Shown here: piece by piece, positions 7,293 to 16,155 of the stretch | Position numbering within the stretch: position 1 is the first letter of the stretch | Layout of the letters: each line of letters starts with the position of its first letter | Source: Pseudomonas fluorescens | Lineage (GTDB): Bacteria; Pseudomonadota; Gammaproteobacteria; Pseudomonadales; Pseudomonadaceae | Length of the DNA: 64,000 nt | NCBI RefSeq assembly: GCF_902498195.1 | Contig: NZ_CABVIY010000007.1 | Span: forward strand, 372,001 to 436,000 | Direction: 5' to 3' | Translations under genes and position numbers: made by a program | Notes under the pieces: generated by a model | The model's input: only the letters and a program-made list of their open reading frames with translations | The model's database searches: none | What the model was told of the DNA's origin: nothing

Positions 7293-7988
7293 CTAGGCGA
7301 CCGATAAACCCAACTCTGACAACAGCATCGAGGCCTGTGCCCGGGAAATCACGGCCCCCTTGAACAGTTTGGCATCACTGAGCCGGAAACCGCTCAAATC
7401 GGCACCGCGCAAATCCGCACCGGCGAAGGTGGCGCCATTGATACGCGCATGGGCCAGGCTGCAATCGACAAACTCGGCCTTGCGAAAGTCTGCATCGCTC
7501 AAGTCCGCTTCGGAAAAATCCAGGTTGTTCAGTGTGCTCCTGGCGAAGGACATTCCCGACAGAAAGGCACTGTTGAGCCGCGTTTCATTGAAGGACAGAC
7601 CCAGGCTCGAACAATGGCTGAAGTTGGCACCGGTCAGCTTGCACCCGGTGAACGCGACCTGCGCCAATTTGGCTCGCTGCCAGCGTGTGTTGTTCAGATC
7701 ACAATTATTGAACGATGCCTCCAGCAGGTGCGCCGCCTCGAAAACCGCGTGCGCGCCTCGGCAGCCCTTCCATTGCGTGCCTTCCAGGCGTGCGCCAAGA
7801 AACTGGCTGCGCAGCAGGGTGCAACGCTGGAACTCGCAGCCATCGAGCACCAGCCTCGACAGATCAACATCGGTGAAGTCCACGCCGATGAAGCGCAATG
7901 GCCCGTCGTGTTGCTCGATCAGCGCCTGAACGTCTTCACGTCCGAGCGTTTCGGCCTCGATCTCATAGTGTGCCTGCCCTTCGCCCAT
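7293..7988 (-). CDS. Pentapeptide-repeat protein
   Basis: 231-residue protein with tandem pentapeptides of A(D/N)LXX type through most of its length, for example VDFTDVDLSRLVLDGCEF near the start and ADLSDADFRKAEF and ADLRGADLSGF near the end. Such proteins fold as right-handed quadrilateral beta-helices. Some (Qnr, MfpA, McbG) mimic DNA and protect gyrase, but many have no known role. The start at 7988 (MGEGQAHYEIEAE) has a good ribosome-binding site AGGAGA; an in-frame upstream extension lacks one. It probably shares a transcript with arfB. Confidence 0.85.
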   Translation of the reverse strand: MGEGQAHYEIEAETLGREDVQALIEQHDGPLRFIGVDFTDVDLSRLVLDGCEFQRCTLLRSQFLGARLEGTQWKGCRGAHAVFEAAHLLEASFNNCDLNNTRWQRAKLAQVAFTGCKLTGANFSHCSSLGLSFNETRLNSAFLSGMSFARSTLNNLDFSEADLSDADFRKAEFVDCSLAHARINGATFAGADLRGADLSGFRLSDAKLFKGAVISRAQASMLLSELGLSVA

Positions 7989-8090
7989 GCCTGTCTCCTG
8001 ACTGATTTGAAATAACGGAACGCAGTTTATCGCGACGCTACGCCGGATCGCCGCCTGAAACCGCGGCTTAACCTGGATACCCCGCATAAG

Positions 8091-8126
8091 AAAAATGCCC
8101 GTATCTTGCGATACGGGCATTTTTTC
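8091..8126. terminator. Bidirectional Rho-independent terminator
   Basis: AAAAATGCCCGTATC, loop TTGC, GATACGGGCATTTTTT. The stem of about 10 GC-rich pairs is flanked by A-run and T-run, so it can stop transcription in both directions. It lies 15 bases past the helicase stop and most likely ends that leftward transcript. Confidence 0.9.
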
Positions 8127-8140
8127 TCCAGCTCCAGCGC

Positions 8141-9487
8141 TTATTCAGCCGCCGGCGCCTCCGGCTTGCGGCGCTTGAGCGGGGCCATGCCGTCCTTGCT
8201 GACCAGCGACGGCGCTTCGGCCTTCGGACGATTGGCGCTCTTGCGCTTGGTCGGGGTCTTGGCGGCGACTTTTTTCTTGTCGCCCTTGGCGTCGGTCTTT
8301 TTCTTCTTCACGCCGACAGCCTTGCCAGAGGCCTTGACCTTTTTCGGTCCGCCGTAGGTGCCTTTGACTTCCTTGATGGTGCGGCGCTCGAAGCTCTGCT
8401 TGAGGTAGCGCTCGATGCTCGACATCAGGTTCCAGTCGCCGTGGCAGATCAGCGAGATGGCCAGGCCGTCGTTGCCGGCGCGACCGGTACGACCGATGCG
8501 GTGGACGTATTCGTCGCCGCTGCGCGGCATGTCGAAGTTGATCACCAGGTCCAGGCCGTCGACGTCCAGGCCGCGTGCGGCCACGTCGGTCGCCACGAGG
8601 ATTTTCACCCCGCCCTGCTTCAGGCGGTCGATCGCCAGCTTGCGATCCTTCTGGTCCTTGTCGCCGTGCAGCACGAACGCCTTGTATTCCTGCGCCACCA
8701 GGCGGCCGTAGATACGGTCGGCCATGGCCCGGGTGTTGGTGAAGACGATGGCCTTCTGGTAGGTCTCGTTGGCCAGCAGCCAGTTGACGATCTGTTCTTT
8801 GTGCTGGTTGTGGTCGGCGGTGATGATCTGCTGACGAGTGGTCTCGTTCAGCTGGCTGACCGCGTTGAGCTGCAAGTGCTCAGGGTTGTTGAGCACCTTG
8901 GCGACCATCTCGCGCAGGCCCGAACCACCGGTGGTGGCGGAGAACAGCATGGTCTGCTGACGGTTGGTGCACTCGTCCACCAGGCGCTGTACGTCTTCGG
9001 CGAAACCCATGTCGAGCATGCGGTCGGCTTCGTCGAGCACCAGCACTTCGACTTCCTTGAGGTCGAGATTGCCGGCGTTCAGTTGCTCGATCATCCGCCC
9101 TGGCGTACCGATCAGGATGTCCGGCACCTTGCGCAGCATGGCGGCCTGGACCTTGAAGTCTTCACCGCCGGTGATCAGGCCGGACTTGATGAAGGTGAAC
9201 TGCGAGAAGCGTTCAACTTCTTTCAACGTCTGCTGGGCCAGTTCGCGGGTCGGCAGCAGGATCAGGGTCTTGATGCTGACGCGGATCTTGGCCGGGCCGA
9301 TCAGGCGGTTGAGGATCGGCAAGACGAAGGCGGCGGTTTTGCCGCTGCCGGTTTGCGCTGTCACCCGCAGGTCACGTCCCTGGAGCGCCAGCGGAATAGC
9401 CGCTGCTTGCACAGGCGTTGGCTCGACAAATTTCAGCTCGGCCACGGCTTTGAGCAGGCGTTCGTGCAGGGCGAATTCGGAAAACAC
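8141..9487 (-). CDS. DEAD-box ATP-dependent RNA helicase (SrmB/RhlE-like)
   Basis: 448-residue RNA helicase. Visible motifs: Q motif region (FVEPTPVQAAAIPLAL), Walker A AQTGSGKT at 44-51, DEAD in LVLDEADRMLDMG, SATT, and HRIGRTGRAG in the second RecA domain. The C-terminal 70 residues are a basic Lys/Ala/Pro tail (VKKKKTDAKGDKKK), probably an RNA-binding extension. Likely roles are ribosome assembly or mRNA turnover, and the family resembles E. coli SrmB. The start is a GTG at 9487 with GAGG nine bases upstream; the frame stays open far upstream but that part has no helicase homology and overlaps the opposite-strand channel gene. Confidence 0.92.
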   Translation of the reverse strand: MFSEFALHERLLKAVAELKFVEPTPVQAAAIPLALQGRDLRVTAQTGSGKTAAFVLPILNRLIGPAKIRVSIKTLILLPTRELAQQTLKEVERFSQFTFIKSGLITGGEDFKVQAAMLRKVPDILIGTPGRMIEQLNAGNLDLKEVEVLVLDEADRMLDMGFAEDVQRLVDECTNRQQTMLFSATTGGSGLREMVAKVLNNPEHLQLNAVSQLNETTRQQIITADHNQHKEQIVNWLLANETYQKAIVFTNTRAMADRIYGRLVAQEYKAFVLHGDKDQKDRKLAIDRLKQGGVKILVATDVAARGLDVDGLDLVINFDMPRSGDEYVHRIGRTGRAGNDGLAISLICHGDWNLMSSIERYLKQSFERRTIKEVKGTYGGPKKVKASGKAVGVKKKKTDAKGDKKKVAAKTPTKRKSANRPKAEAPSLVSKDGMAPLKRRKPEAPAAE

Positions 9488-9679
9488 GGGTGCTACCTCG
9501 AAGAAATACAAAAAATCAGCTGCATAGGGTAACGGTTTCGAGCGCGAAGGCCGAGTTTCTTTATGCAATCGGCAGTAAACAGTGGCTTTTTTGTTGCCTG
9601 ATTTGTCCCCGAACGTAATACAAAGCGTCTTAAATGCTCTAATCGCCCGTCGCGTCTTACAGAAGAATCGTTTTTGCCC

Positions 9680-10978
9680 ATGGATATCAAACAGCTCTGG
9701 CTCAATGCCCAAGACCTTTGGGGCGCCCTTGATCAGCACCCGATTGTGCATGCCAGCCTGGCGCTGGTGCTGCTGGTGGTGATCGCCCTGGCACTCGGAC
9801 GAGTGGCGCGTTACCTGATCCTGCATGCCAGCCGCATGCTCGGCCGCCAGCCGGCCCTGCACTGGATCAACGATTTTCGCCACAACAAGGTGTTTCAACG
9901 CCTGGCACAGATGACGCCGTCGCTGGTGATCCAGTTCGGCCTGCACCTGGTGCCCGAGCTGAGCAAAACCGCGATGGTTTTCCTTGGCAACGTGGCGCTG
10001 GCGTTCACCATCCTGTTCCTGGTGTTGTCCGTCAGCGCCCTGCTCAACGCCTTGCTGGACATCTACGCCCGCACCGAACACGCCCGCACCCGCTCGATCA
10101 AGGGCTATGTGCAGCTGGCGAAAATGGTCCTGTACGTGTTTGGCGCGATCATCATCGTCGCGACGCTGATCGATCGTTCGCCACTGTTGCTGCTCTCGGG
10201 CCTGGGCGCCATGTCGGCGGTGATTCTGTTGGTCTACAAAGACACGCTGCTGTCCTTCGTCGCCAGCGTGCAGCTGACCAGCAACGACATGCTGCGGGTT
10301 GGCGACTGGATCGAGATGCCCCAGGTCGGCGCCGATGGCGATGTGGTGGACATCACCCTGCACACGGTCAAAGTGCAGAACTTCGACAAGACCATCGTCT
10401 CCATTCCGACCTGGCGCCTGATGTCCGAATCATTCAAGAACTGGCGCGGCATGCAGCAGTCCGGTGGCCGACGGATCAAGCGCAGCCTGTTCATCGACGC
10501 CAGCGGCGTGCGCTTCATCCGCGATGACGAAGAGCAGAAACTGTCCCAGGTGCATCTGCTGACGGACTACATCAGCCGCAAGCAGGCTGAACTCAAGGCC
10601 TGGAATGAAGCCCAGGGCAACGTCGCGGCGATGTCGGCCAACCGTCGACGGATGACCAACATCGGGACGTTCCGCGCCTATGCGCTGGCGTATCTCAAGA
10701 GCCATCCGGAGATCCAGCCGAACATGACCTGCATGGTCCGGCAGATGCAGACCACGGCCCAGGGCATTCCGCTGGAGATCTACTGCTTTACCCGCACCAC
10801 GGCGTGGGCGGATTACGAGCGGATTCAGGGGGACATTTTCGATTACTTGCTGGCGGTGCTGCCGGAGTTTGGCCTGAGCCTGTACCAGCAGCCGAGCGGT
10901 ACGGATCTGCGCGCCGGGCTGTTGCCGGCCGTGCTGGGCGCGAGCCACATCCCGGCGTCTGAAAAACAAGTGATGTAA
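9680..10978 (+). CDS. ybdG: MscS-family mechanosensitive channel (YbdG-like)
   Basis: 432-residue inner-membrane protein. The N-terminal half has about five hydrophobic segments, followed by the MscS pore and beta-domain region (LLSGLGAMSAVILLVYKDTLL, then SNDMLRVGDWIEMP). The C-terminal part with SFKNWRGM, SGGRRIKRS and RRMTNIGTFRAY matches E. coli YbdG, a small-conductance channel opened by hypo-osmotic stress. The ATG at 9680 is used; a TTG at 9674 has better spacing (seven bases) from AGAAGA at 9661 and cannot be excluded. It is divergent from the helicase gene and about 190 bases away. Confidence 0.9.
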   Translation: MDIKQLWLNAQDLWGALDQHPIVHASLALVLLVVIALALGRVARYLILHASRMLGRQPALHWINDFRHNKVFQRLAQMTPSLVIQFGLHLVPELSKTAMVFLGNVALAFTILFLVLSVSALLNALLDIYARTEHARTRSIKGYVQLAKMVLYVFGAIIIVATLIDRSPLLLLSGLGAMSAVILLVYKDTLLSFVASVQLTSNDMLRVGDWIEMPQVGADGDVVDITLHTVKVQNFDKTIVSIPTWRLMSESFKNWRGMQQSGGRRIKRSLFIDASGVRFIRDDEEQKLSQVHLLTDYISRKQAELKAWNEAQGNVAAMSANRRRMTNIGTFRAYALAYLKSHPEIQPNMTCMVRQMQTTAQGIPLEIYCFTRTTAWADYERIQGDIFDYLLAVLPEFGLSLYQQPSGTDLRAGLLPAVLGASHIPASEKQVM

Positions 10979-11050
10979 ACAGCACAGCCGTCCAATCCCG
11001 CCTGCGCAAAATGCGCGACGCTACCTCGATCCGAATTCGCGAGGCCTGGC

Positions 11051-12373
11051 ATGCGTACAGAAAATCAGGTGGCTCGACTGGGGTTGTCCCTGTGGCTGAT
11101 GGGTACCTGGGGCACCACCCTGGCTGCCGAGCCTTTGGCACAAGGCGTTGTGGACGGCTCGACCGTCGACCTGCTGGGTCGCAACTTCTTCCTGCACAAC
11201 GACTACCGCTCCCCCTCCCCGGCAAACAAGAACTACAAACAGGAATGGGCCCAAGGCTTTATCGCCTCGTTTGCCTCCGGCTTTACCGCCGGCACGGTCG
11301 GATTCGGGGTCGATGCCCACGGCTTTCTCGGCGTGAAACTGGATGGCGGCAAGGGGCATGCCGGGACGGGCCTGCTGCCGCTGGATTCAGAAGGCCGCAG
11401 TGCCAGCAACTATTCCAGCGCCGGTGGCGCGTTGAAACTGCGCACGTCCCGCACCACCTTGGCCTACGGCGAGATGACCGTCGAAACCCCGGTGTTCGAC
11501 ACCGCCGACAAGCGCTTGCAACCGGAATATGCCACGGGTTTGCTGCTCGACAGCCGGGGGCTTGACGACCTGCATTGGCAGGCCGGGCACTTCACCGCCT
11601 TCAAGAATCAGGACGCCTCAACGAGCAAGGGAGACTTTACGGGCTACGGGGCGAGCACCCAGGCTGGCGGGATCAGTTTCCTCGGCACCCGGTTGTTCGA
11701 AGACAAACCGTTGGGCGGCGCCCTGTACGCCTCCGAACTGAGCGACACCTGGCATCAGTACTACGCCAACCTGCACCTCAAACAATCCGGGGTCTTCCTC
11801 GACAGCAATGTCTATCACACCCGGGATTACGGCAAGGCCGTGGCCGGAGCGATCGATAACACCGCCTACAGCCTGTCAGGCAAATACACCGTCGGCGCCC
11901 AGGGCTTTACGTTGGCCTATCAGAAGATCCAGGGCGACACGCCGTTCGACTTTGTCGGCGGCGATTCGATTTACCTCGCCAACTCGATCAAATACGCCGA
12001 CTTCAACGGCCCCGGCGAACGCTCGTGGCAGGCTCGCTACGACCTCGACCTGGGCGCCTTCGGCCTCCCCGGCTTGAAATTCATGACCCGCTACGTCACC
12101 GGTCGCGGCATTGACGGCACCCATGCCCCCCAAGGTGGCGCGTACAACCCGTTCGACCCGGACAGCGGCCAATACGTCCCGCAACAAGGGGATGGCGGGC
12201 GTCATTGGGAGCGGGATATCGACCTGCGCTACATCGTGCAATCGGGACCGGCCAGGGATTTGTCAGTGCAGGTGTCCCACGTGACCCATCGGGCCAACAG
12301 CGCTCAGGCCGGGGATGACATCGACCGGGTCTACATCGTCATCGAGTACCCCCTGAAGCTGGGGCGCTTTTGA
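11051..12373 (+). CDS. OprD-family outer-membrane porin
   Basis: 440-residue precursor with a signal peptide (about 1-26, ending TTLAA) and a beta-barrel ending in phenylalanine (YPLKLGRF), the C-terminal signal for BAM insertion. OprD hallmarks are visible: FFLHNDYRS near the N-terminus, KEWAQGF-like EWAQGFIASFASGFTAGTVGFGVDAHG, and GGAYNPFDPDSGQYVPQ late in the barrel. The family takes up basic amino acids, peptides or small carboxylates; the substrate here cannot be told. GAGG six bases before ATG supports the start. It converges on a YcaC-like gene with a REP pair between them. Confidence 0.93.
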   Translation: MRTENQVARLGLSLWLMGTWGTTLAAEPLAQGVVDGSTVDLLGRNFFLHNDYRSPSPANKNYKQEWAQGFIASFASGFTAGTVGFGVDAHGFLGVKLDGGKGHAGTGLLPLDSEGRSASNYSSAGGALKLRTSRTTLAYGEMTVETPVFDTADKRLQPEYATGLLLDSRGLDDLHWQAGHFTAFKNQDASTSKGDFTGYGASTQAGGISFLGTRLFEDKPLGGALYASELSDTWHQYYANLHLKQSGVFLDSNVYHTRDYGKAVAGAIDNTAYSLSGKYTVGAQGFTLAYQKIQGDTPFDFVGGDSIYLANSIKYADFNGPGERSWQARYDLDLGAFGLPGLKFMTRYVTGRGIDGTHAPQGGAYNPFDPDSGQYVPQQGDGGRHWERDIDLRYIVQSGPARDLSVQVSHVTHRANSAQAGDDIDRVYIVIEYPLKLGRF

Positions 12374-12384
12374 GCAAAAACAAT

Positions 12385-12474
12385 TGCAGGAGCGAGCCTG
12401 CTCGCGATGAGGGCGTACCAGTCGACAGATCCGTTGACTGACACTGCGCTATCGCGAGCAGGCTCGCTCCTACA
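12385..12474. repeat. REP pair (family A variant)
   Basis: GCAGGAGCGAGCCTGCTCGCGA faces an inverted copy ending GCTCGCTCCTAC. It has the variant core GAGCGAGCCTGCTCGC rather than GAGCGGGCTTGCTCGC. It lies between the convergent oprD-type and ycaC-like genes. Confidence 0.9.
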
Positions 12475-12490
12475 GGGGTTGTGCGGATTG

Positions 12491-13132
12491 TTAAGCCTGA
12501 CGCTGTGGTGCCTTGTGCACCATGGTGTAGGCGTAATCCACGCCCATGCCATACGCGCCGCTGTGTTCCAGCACCAGGCCCATGACGGCCTCGTAGGTGT
12601 CCTTGTGCGCCCAGTCACGCTGGTATTCCAGCAGTACCTGTTGCCAGGTCACCGGTACCGCGCCGGCTTGAATCATCCGCTGCACCGACATGTCGTGGGC
12701 TTCTTTGGTCGTGCCGCCGGAAGCGTCGGTGACGATGTACACCTCGTAGCCTTCCGCCAGGGCTTCCAGGGCCGGGAAGGTCAGGCAGACCTCGGTCCAC
12801 AGCGCGGCGATGATCAGCTTCTTGCGACCGGTCGCCTTGACCGCATCCACCAGTGCCTTGTCTTCCCAGGAGTTCATCGAGGTGCGCTCGATCGGCTTTT
12901 GATCCGGGTGCACCGCCAGCAACTCGGGCCAGATGTAGCCGCTGAAGCTTTCAGTTTCCACCGAGGTATAGATGGTCGGCACATTGAAGATTTTGGCGGC
13001 CTTGGCCAGGCCCACGGTGTTGTTCTTCAGGGTCTGGCGGTCGATCGATTGCACGCCGAACGCCATTTGCGGCTGGTGGTCGATCAGGATCAGGGCGGAG
13101 TTGGTTGGGTTGAGCAATTCACGGATAGACAT
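12491..13132 (-). CDS. YcaC-like isochorismatase-family hydrolase
   Basis: 213-residue cysteine hydrolase. Asp18 in LILIDHQPQM, a lysine in ATGRKKLIIA and the cysteine in ALWTEVCLTFPAL give the Asp-Lys-Cys set of the isochorismatase/nicotinamidase superfamily. Length and the sequence SVETESFSGYIWPEL resemble E. coli YcaC, whose physiological substrate is unknown. AAGGAAC precedes the ATG. The gene is divergent from a LysR regulator, the usual arrangement for a regulated target, and two 14-base direct repeats lie between them. Converges on the OprD-type gene. Confidence 0.88.
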   Translation of the reverse strand: MSIRELLNPTNSALILIDHQPQMAFGVQSIDRQTLKNNTVGLAKAAKIFNVPTIYTSVETESFSGYIWPELLAVHPDQKPIERTSMNSWEDKALVDAVKATGRKKLIIAALWTEVCLTFPALEALAEGYEVYIVTDASGGTTKEAHDMSVQRMIQAGAVPVTWQQVLLEYQRDWAHKDTYEAVMGLVLEHSGAYGMGVDYAYTMVHKAPQRQA

Positions 13133-13234
13133 GGCACGTTCCTTTTGATGTCGGTTTTCTTTAATGAGTAAGGGGTGAGTCGCTGGCCGTAAGCGGCTTG
13201 CTTGTCGGCGTGGATGTCACTTTAAGGGCTAGCT

Positions 13235-13289
13235 AAAAAAGGGACAATTACCTAAAATCGAATATCATTGATTCAAAAAAAGGGACAAT
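13235..13289. repeat. Two direct copies of AAAAAAGGGACAAT between ycaC-like gene and LysR regulator
   Basis: AAAAAAGGGACAAT occurs at 13235-13248 and again at 13276-13289, 41 bases apart start to start. The second copy ends one base before the GTG start of the LysR gene and contains its likely ribosome-binding site (AAGGGA). The pair may be a regulator binding site, or a duplication of the leader. Confidence 0.6.
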
Positions 13290-13290
13290 C

Positions 13291-14178
13291 GTGGATCGGA
13301 TCGAATGCATGCGCGCGTTTGTCGTCACCGTCGGCGAGAACGGCTTCGCCGCTGCGGCCCGCGCGATGGACGTGCCGCGATCAAAGGTGAGTAAACAGAT
13401 TCAGGCGCTGGAGGAGGCGATCGGCGTGCAGTTGCTGCAGCGCACCACACGCAGCCTGCACCTGACCGAGGCAGGCGCCGAGTATTTCGAAGCCGCGCGC
13501 GAGGTGCTGGCCGCGCTGGACGAGGCCGAGCAGCGCGCCCGGGATGGCATTGGCGAGCTGCGCGGGGTGTTGCGGGTCAATGCGCCGATGTCGTTCGGCC
13601 TGCATCGGTTGGGGCGGTTGATTCCGCTGTTCCATGAACAGCATCCGAACATCGAGCTACAGCTGGTGCTCAGCGATCAACAAGTCGATCCGGTGCGTGG
13701 CGGTTTCGACGTGACGATCCGCATCGCCAGCATGCCGGACTCGACCATGATCGCCCGGCAACTGGCGCCGGCCCCGCGCATCATGGTGGCGTCCCCGGCG
13801 TATCTCGAACGCGCCGGCATCCCCCGCACGCCCCAGGACCTGCGCGCCCATCAATGCCTGAACTACGGCTATCTGCAGAGCGGGGTCAGCCTGCAATTGT
13901 GCAATGGCCACGAAACGCAACGGGTCAACGTGACCGGGCCGTTGCACGCCAACAACGGCGACTTGCTTGCCCAGGCCGCCGAAGCCGGGATGGGCATTGC
14001 CCTGCTGCCGGACTTCATTGTCGAAGACGCCCTGGCAGCCGGCCGCCTGGTGCCGGTGCTCTGCCAATGGCAGGCTCCGGCGATCACCATTAATGCGGTG
14101 TACTCCTCGTCACGGCGGGTGCCGCAGAAGACCCGGGCGTTCATCGACTTTCTGGTGGAGAAGATGGCGGCGCGGTAA
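13291..14178 (+). CDS. LysR-family transcriptional regulator
   Basis: 295-residue LTTR. An N-terminal winged helix-turn-helix (MDRIECMRAFVVTVGENGFAAAA, then PRSKVSKQIQALEEAIGVQLLQR) is followed by the periplasmic-binding-like effector domain (from about residue 90), with the typical PAYLERAGIP and GMGIALLPDFIVED. The start is a GTG at 13291, with AAGGGA six bases upstream. It is divergent from the YcaC-like hydrolase and probably controls it. The effector is unknown. Sequence type is that of the LTTR group with short aldehyde, quinone or drug regulons, but nothing decisive is visible. Confidence 0.9.
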   Translation: MDRIECMRAFVVTVGENGFAAAARAMDVPRSKVSKQIQALEEAIGVQLLQRTTRSLHLTEAGAEYFEAAREVLAALDEAEQRARDGIGELRGVLRVNAPMSFGLHRLGRLIPLFHEQHPNIELQLVLSDQQVDPVRGGFDVTIRIASMPDSTMIARQLAPAPRIMVASPAYLERAGIPRTPQDLRAHQCLNYGYLQSGVSLQLCNGHETQRVNVTGPLHANNGDLLAQAAEAGMGIALLPDFIVEDALAAGRLVPVLCQWQAPAITINAVYSSSRRVPQKTRAFIDFLVEKMAAR

Positions 14179-14189
14179 CGCAAGCCCTC

Positions 14190-14280
14190 TGTGGGAGCGG
14201 GCTTGCTCGCGAATGCGGTGCGTCATTGAGCCTGGCTGTTGACTGACACGCCCTCTTCGCGAGCAAGCCCGCTCCGACAG
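14190..14280. repeat. REP pair (family A)
   Basis: TGTGGGAGCGGGCTTGCTCGC with an inverted copy ending CCGCTCCGAC, one mismatch from the core. It separates the convergent LysR and DMT-transporter genes; the second unit ends only four bases before the transporter stop codon. Confidence 0.95.
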
Positions 14281-14284
14281 GGAT

Positions 14285-15151
14285 TCAATGCGCGACTGCC
14301 GGCTGGCGTATGCCTAACCGGCTGATCCACACCGCCATCAATATCACCGACCCGCCCAGCAGCAAGCGCCCCAACGCTTCATGCTGGTTCCAGATCAGCA
14401 AATTGATCAACAGCCCCACTGGCACGTGCAGGTTGTTCATCACCGCCAGCGTTCCGCCGTTGACCATGCACGCGCCTTTGTTCCACCAGTAAAGCCCCAG
14501 CGCCGTGGAGACCAGCCCGAGGAACAGCAGCACGCCCCATTGCAAGGGCGCCTCGGGCAGGAAATTCTGTTTACCGAACAACAGGAAGGCCGGCAACGCC
14601 ACCGCCAGCGCGCCCAGGTAGAAATAGCCGAAGCGCCGGTAATGCGGCAGGTCGCTTGGGTGCCGTGCCACCAGGTGCTTGTAGAGCACCTGCCCGGCGG
14701 CATAGGTGAAGTTGGCCAGTTGCAGCAGCAGGAACCCCATGAAGAAATCCGGGTTGATCCGGTCATAGCGAATCACCGCCGCGCCCGCCACCGCCACCAG
14801 GGCCGCGATCAAAGCCCAGGGGTTGAAACGACGGTTCAGCGCATCTTCGATCAGGGTCACGTGCAACGGCGTGAGGATGGTGAACAGCAACACCTCCGGG
14901 ACCGTCAGCACGCGGAAACTCAAGTAGAGGCAGACATAGGTCACGCCGAACTGCAACGCCCCGATCAGCAACATGCCGCGCATGAAGGCCGGTTCCACCG
15001 AACGCCAGCGTGTCAGGGGAATGAACACCAGTCCCGCCAGCAGCACGCGTACCAGCACCGCGAAGTAACTGTCGACATGACCGGCCAGGTACTCGCCGAT
15101 CAAACTGAAGGAAAACGCCTGGATCAGCGTGACAAAAAGTAGATAGCCCAT
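14285..15151 (-). CDS. EamA/DMT-family transporter
   Basis: 288-residue inner-membrane protein with ten hydrophobic segments in two EamA repeats. It begins MGYLLFVTLIQAFSFSLIGE, and the second repeat carries AAGQVLYKH and STALGLYWWNKG. This type is often named carboxylate/amino acid/amine exporter; the substrate is not visible. The start at 15151 has GAGGCGAG upstream. A longer in-frame reading upstream only translates a REP element. Flanked by REP pairs on both sides. Confidence 0.88.
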   Translation of the reverse strand: MGYLLFVTLIQAFSFSLIGEYLAGHVDSYFAVLVRVLLAGLVFIPLTRWRSVEPAFMRGMLLIGALQFGVTYVCLYLSFRVLTVPEVLLFTILTPLHVTLIEDALNRRFNPWALIAALVAVAGAAVIRYDRINPDFFMGFLLLQLANFTYAAGQVLYKHLVARHPSDLPHYRRFGYFYLGALAVALPAFLLFGKQNFLPEAPLQWGVLLFLGLVSTALGLYWWNKGACMVNGGTLAVMNNLHVPVGLLINLLIWNQHEALGRLLLGGSVILMAVWISRLGIRQPAVAH

Positions 15152-15228
15152 GCTCGCCTCGTTTTTGAATGGCGGCGACGATAACGGGTTTTGCCGGTTA
15201 TCGCTAACGCTGAAACAGCGCAGAACTT

Positions 15229-15316
15229 GTGGGAGCGGGCTTGCTCGCGAAAGCGGTAGACCAGACAAATCGATAGTGACTGATACACCGCCTTCGCGAG
15301 CAAGCCCGCTCCCACA
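15229..15316. repeat. REP pair (family A)
   Basis: TGTGGGAGCGGGCTTGCTCGC with its inverted copy ending CGCTCCCACA, 78 bases upstream of the DMT transporter start and downstream of the azoR terminator. Confidence 0.95.
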
Positions 15317-15348
15317 GGGGGTTTGTGGACGTTCAATAAATCGCAGGC

Positions 15349-15387
15349 AAAAAAAAGCCCGATCTCGCTAAAGCGTTCAATCGGGCT
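15349..15387 (-). terminator. Rho-independent terminator of azoR
   Basis: Read leftward: AGCCCGATTGAACGCTTTAG, CGAGATCGGGCT, then a run of eight T. The outer stem AGCCCGAT/ATCGGGCT encloses a second small stem CGCT/AGCG. It lies 108 bases past the azoR stop. Confidence 0.85.
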
Positions 15388-15494
15388 ATGGCACTCAGGA
15401 GCAATAAGTGCAAAGGGAGGTTTGATGCGCGTACAGGCTTAAAGGGGTGCGCCAGGTCACTAGACCATCCGGTGATTATCTGGCGATTAACGGG

Positions 15495-16094
15495 TCAGGC
15501 GACCTGGGCAAGCCGGGCGTTTGCCTGGTTCAGGCCTTTCTCCTGGAAGTCGCCGCCCAGGTTCATGCCTTCGGCGTGAATGAAGGTCACGTCGTGGATG
15601 CCAATGAAGCCCATGACCTGGCGCAGGTAAGGTTCCTGATGGTCTGCGGTGCTGCCGGCGTAGATTCCGCCGCGAGCGGTCAGCACGTAGGCACGCTTGC
15701 CACTGAGCAAACCCTGGGGACCGGTTTCGGTGTACTTGAAGGTCACGCCGGCACGCAGTACATGGTCGAGCCAGGCCTTGAGGGTGCTCGGGATGGCGAA
15801 GTTATACATGGGCGCGGCCATCACCAGCACGTCGGCGGCCAGCAGCTCGTCAGTCAACTGATTGGAGCGTTCCAGGGAAAGCTGTTCGAGGTCGCTGCGC
15901 TGGTCAGCGGGTTTCATCCAGCCGCCCAACAGGTTGATGTCCAGGTGCGGCACCGGGTTGACGGCCAGGTCACGAACGGTGATCTGATCCTGCGGATGCG
16001 CGGCTTGCCACTGGCTGATGAAGGTTTGAGTCAGTTGACGGGAAACCGAGTCTTGCTGACGGGCACTGCTTTCGATGATCAGAACGCGGGACAT
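15495..16094 (-). CDS. azoR: FMN-dependent NADH:quinone/azo oxidoreductase AzoR
   Basis: 199-residue flavodoxin-fold enzyme reducing quinones and azo compounds with NADH. It starts MSRVLIIESSARQQDSVSRQLT (the FMN phosphate loop) and has MAAPMYNFAIPSTLKAWLDHV, the AzoR dimer and flavin motif, and LTARGGIYAG. Length matches the family (about 200). GGAGCC precedes the ATG. Two copies of ATCGATCAA lie 60-100 bases upstream and may be regulator sites; a strong terminator lies downstream. No regulator gene is adjacent, although a LysR gene lies 530 bases away. Confidence 0.95.
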   Translation of the reverse strand: MSRVLIIESSARQQDSVSRQLTQTFISQWQAAHPQDQITVRDLAVNPVPHLDINLLGGWMKPADQRSDLEQLSLERSNQLTDELLAADVLVMAAPMYNFAIPSTLKAWLDHVLRAGVTFKYTETGPQGLLSGKRAYVLTARGGIYAGSTADHQEPYLRQVMGFIGIHDVTFIHAEGMNLGGDFQEKGLNQANARLAQVA

Positions 16095-16155
16095 GGGATG
16101 TAGGCTCCATCTGAGAATGCTGTAGGTCGATGGAGTGAAGGTTAAACAGTGTTGT

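Noticed and set aside
9488..10363. Long N-terminal extension of the helicase reading frame
   Set aside because: It overlaps the MscS-type channel gene on the other strand, has no helicase homology and no ribosome-binding site; the GTG at 9487 has one.
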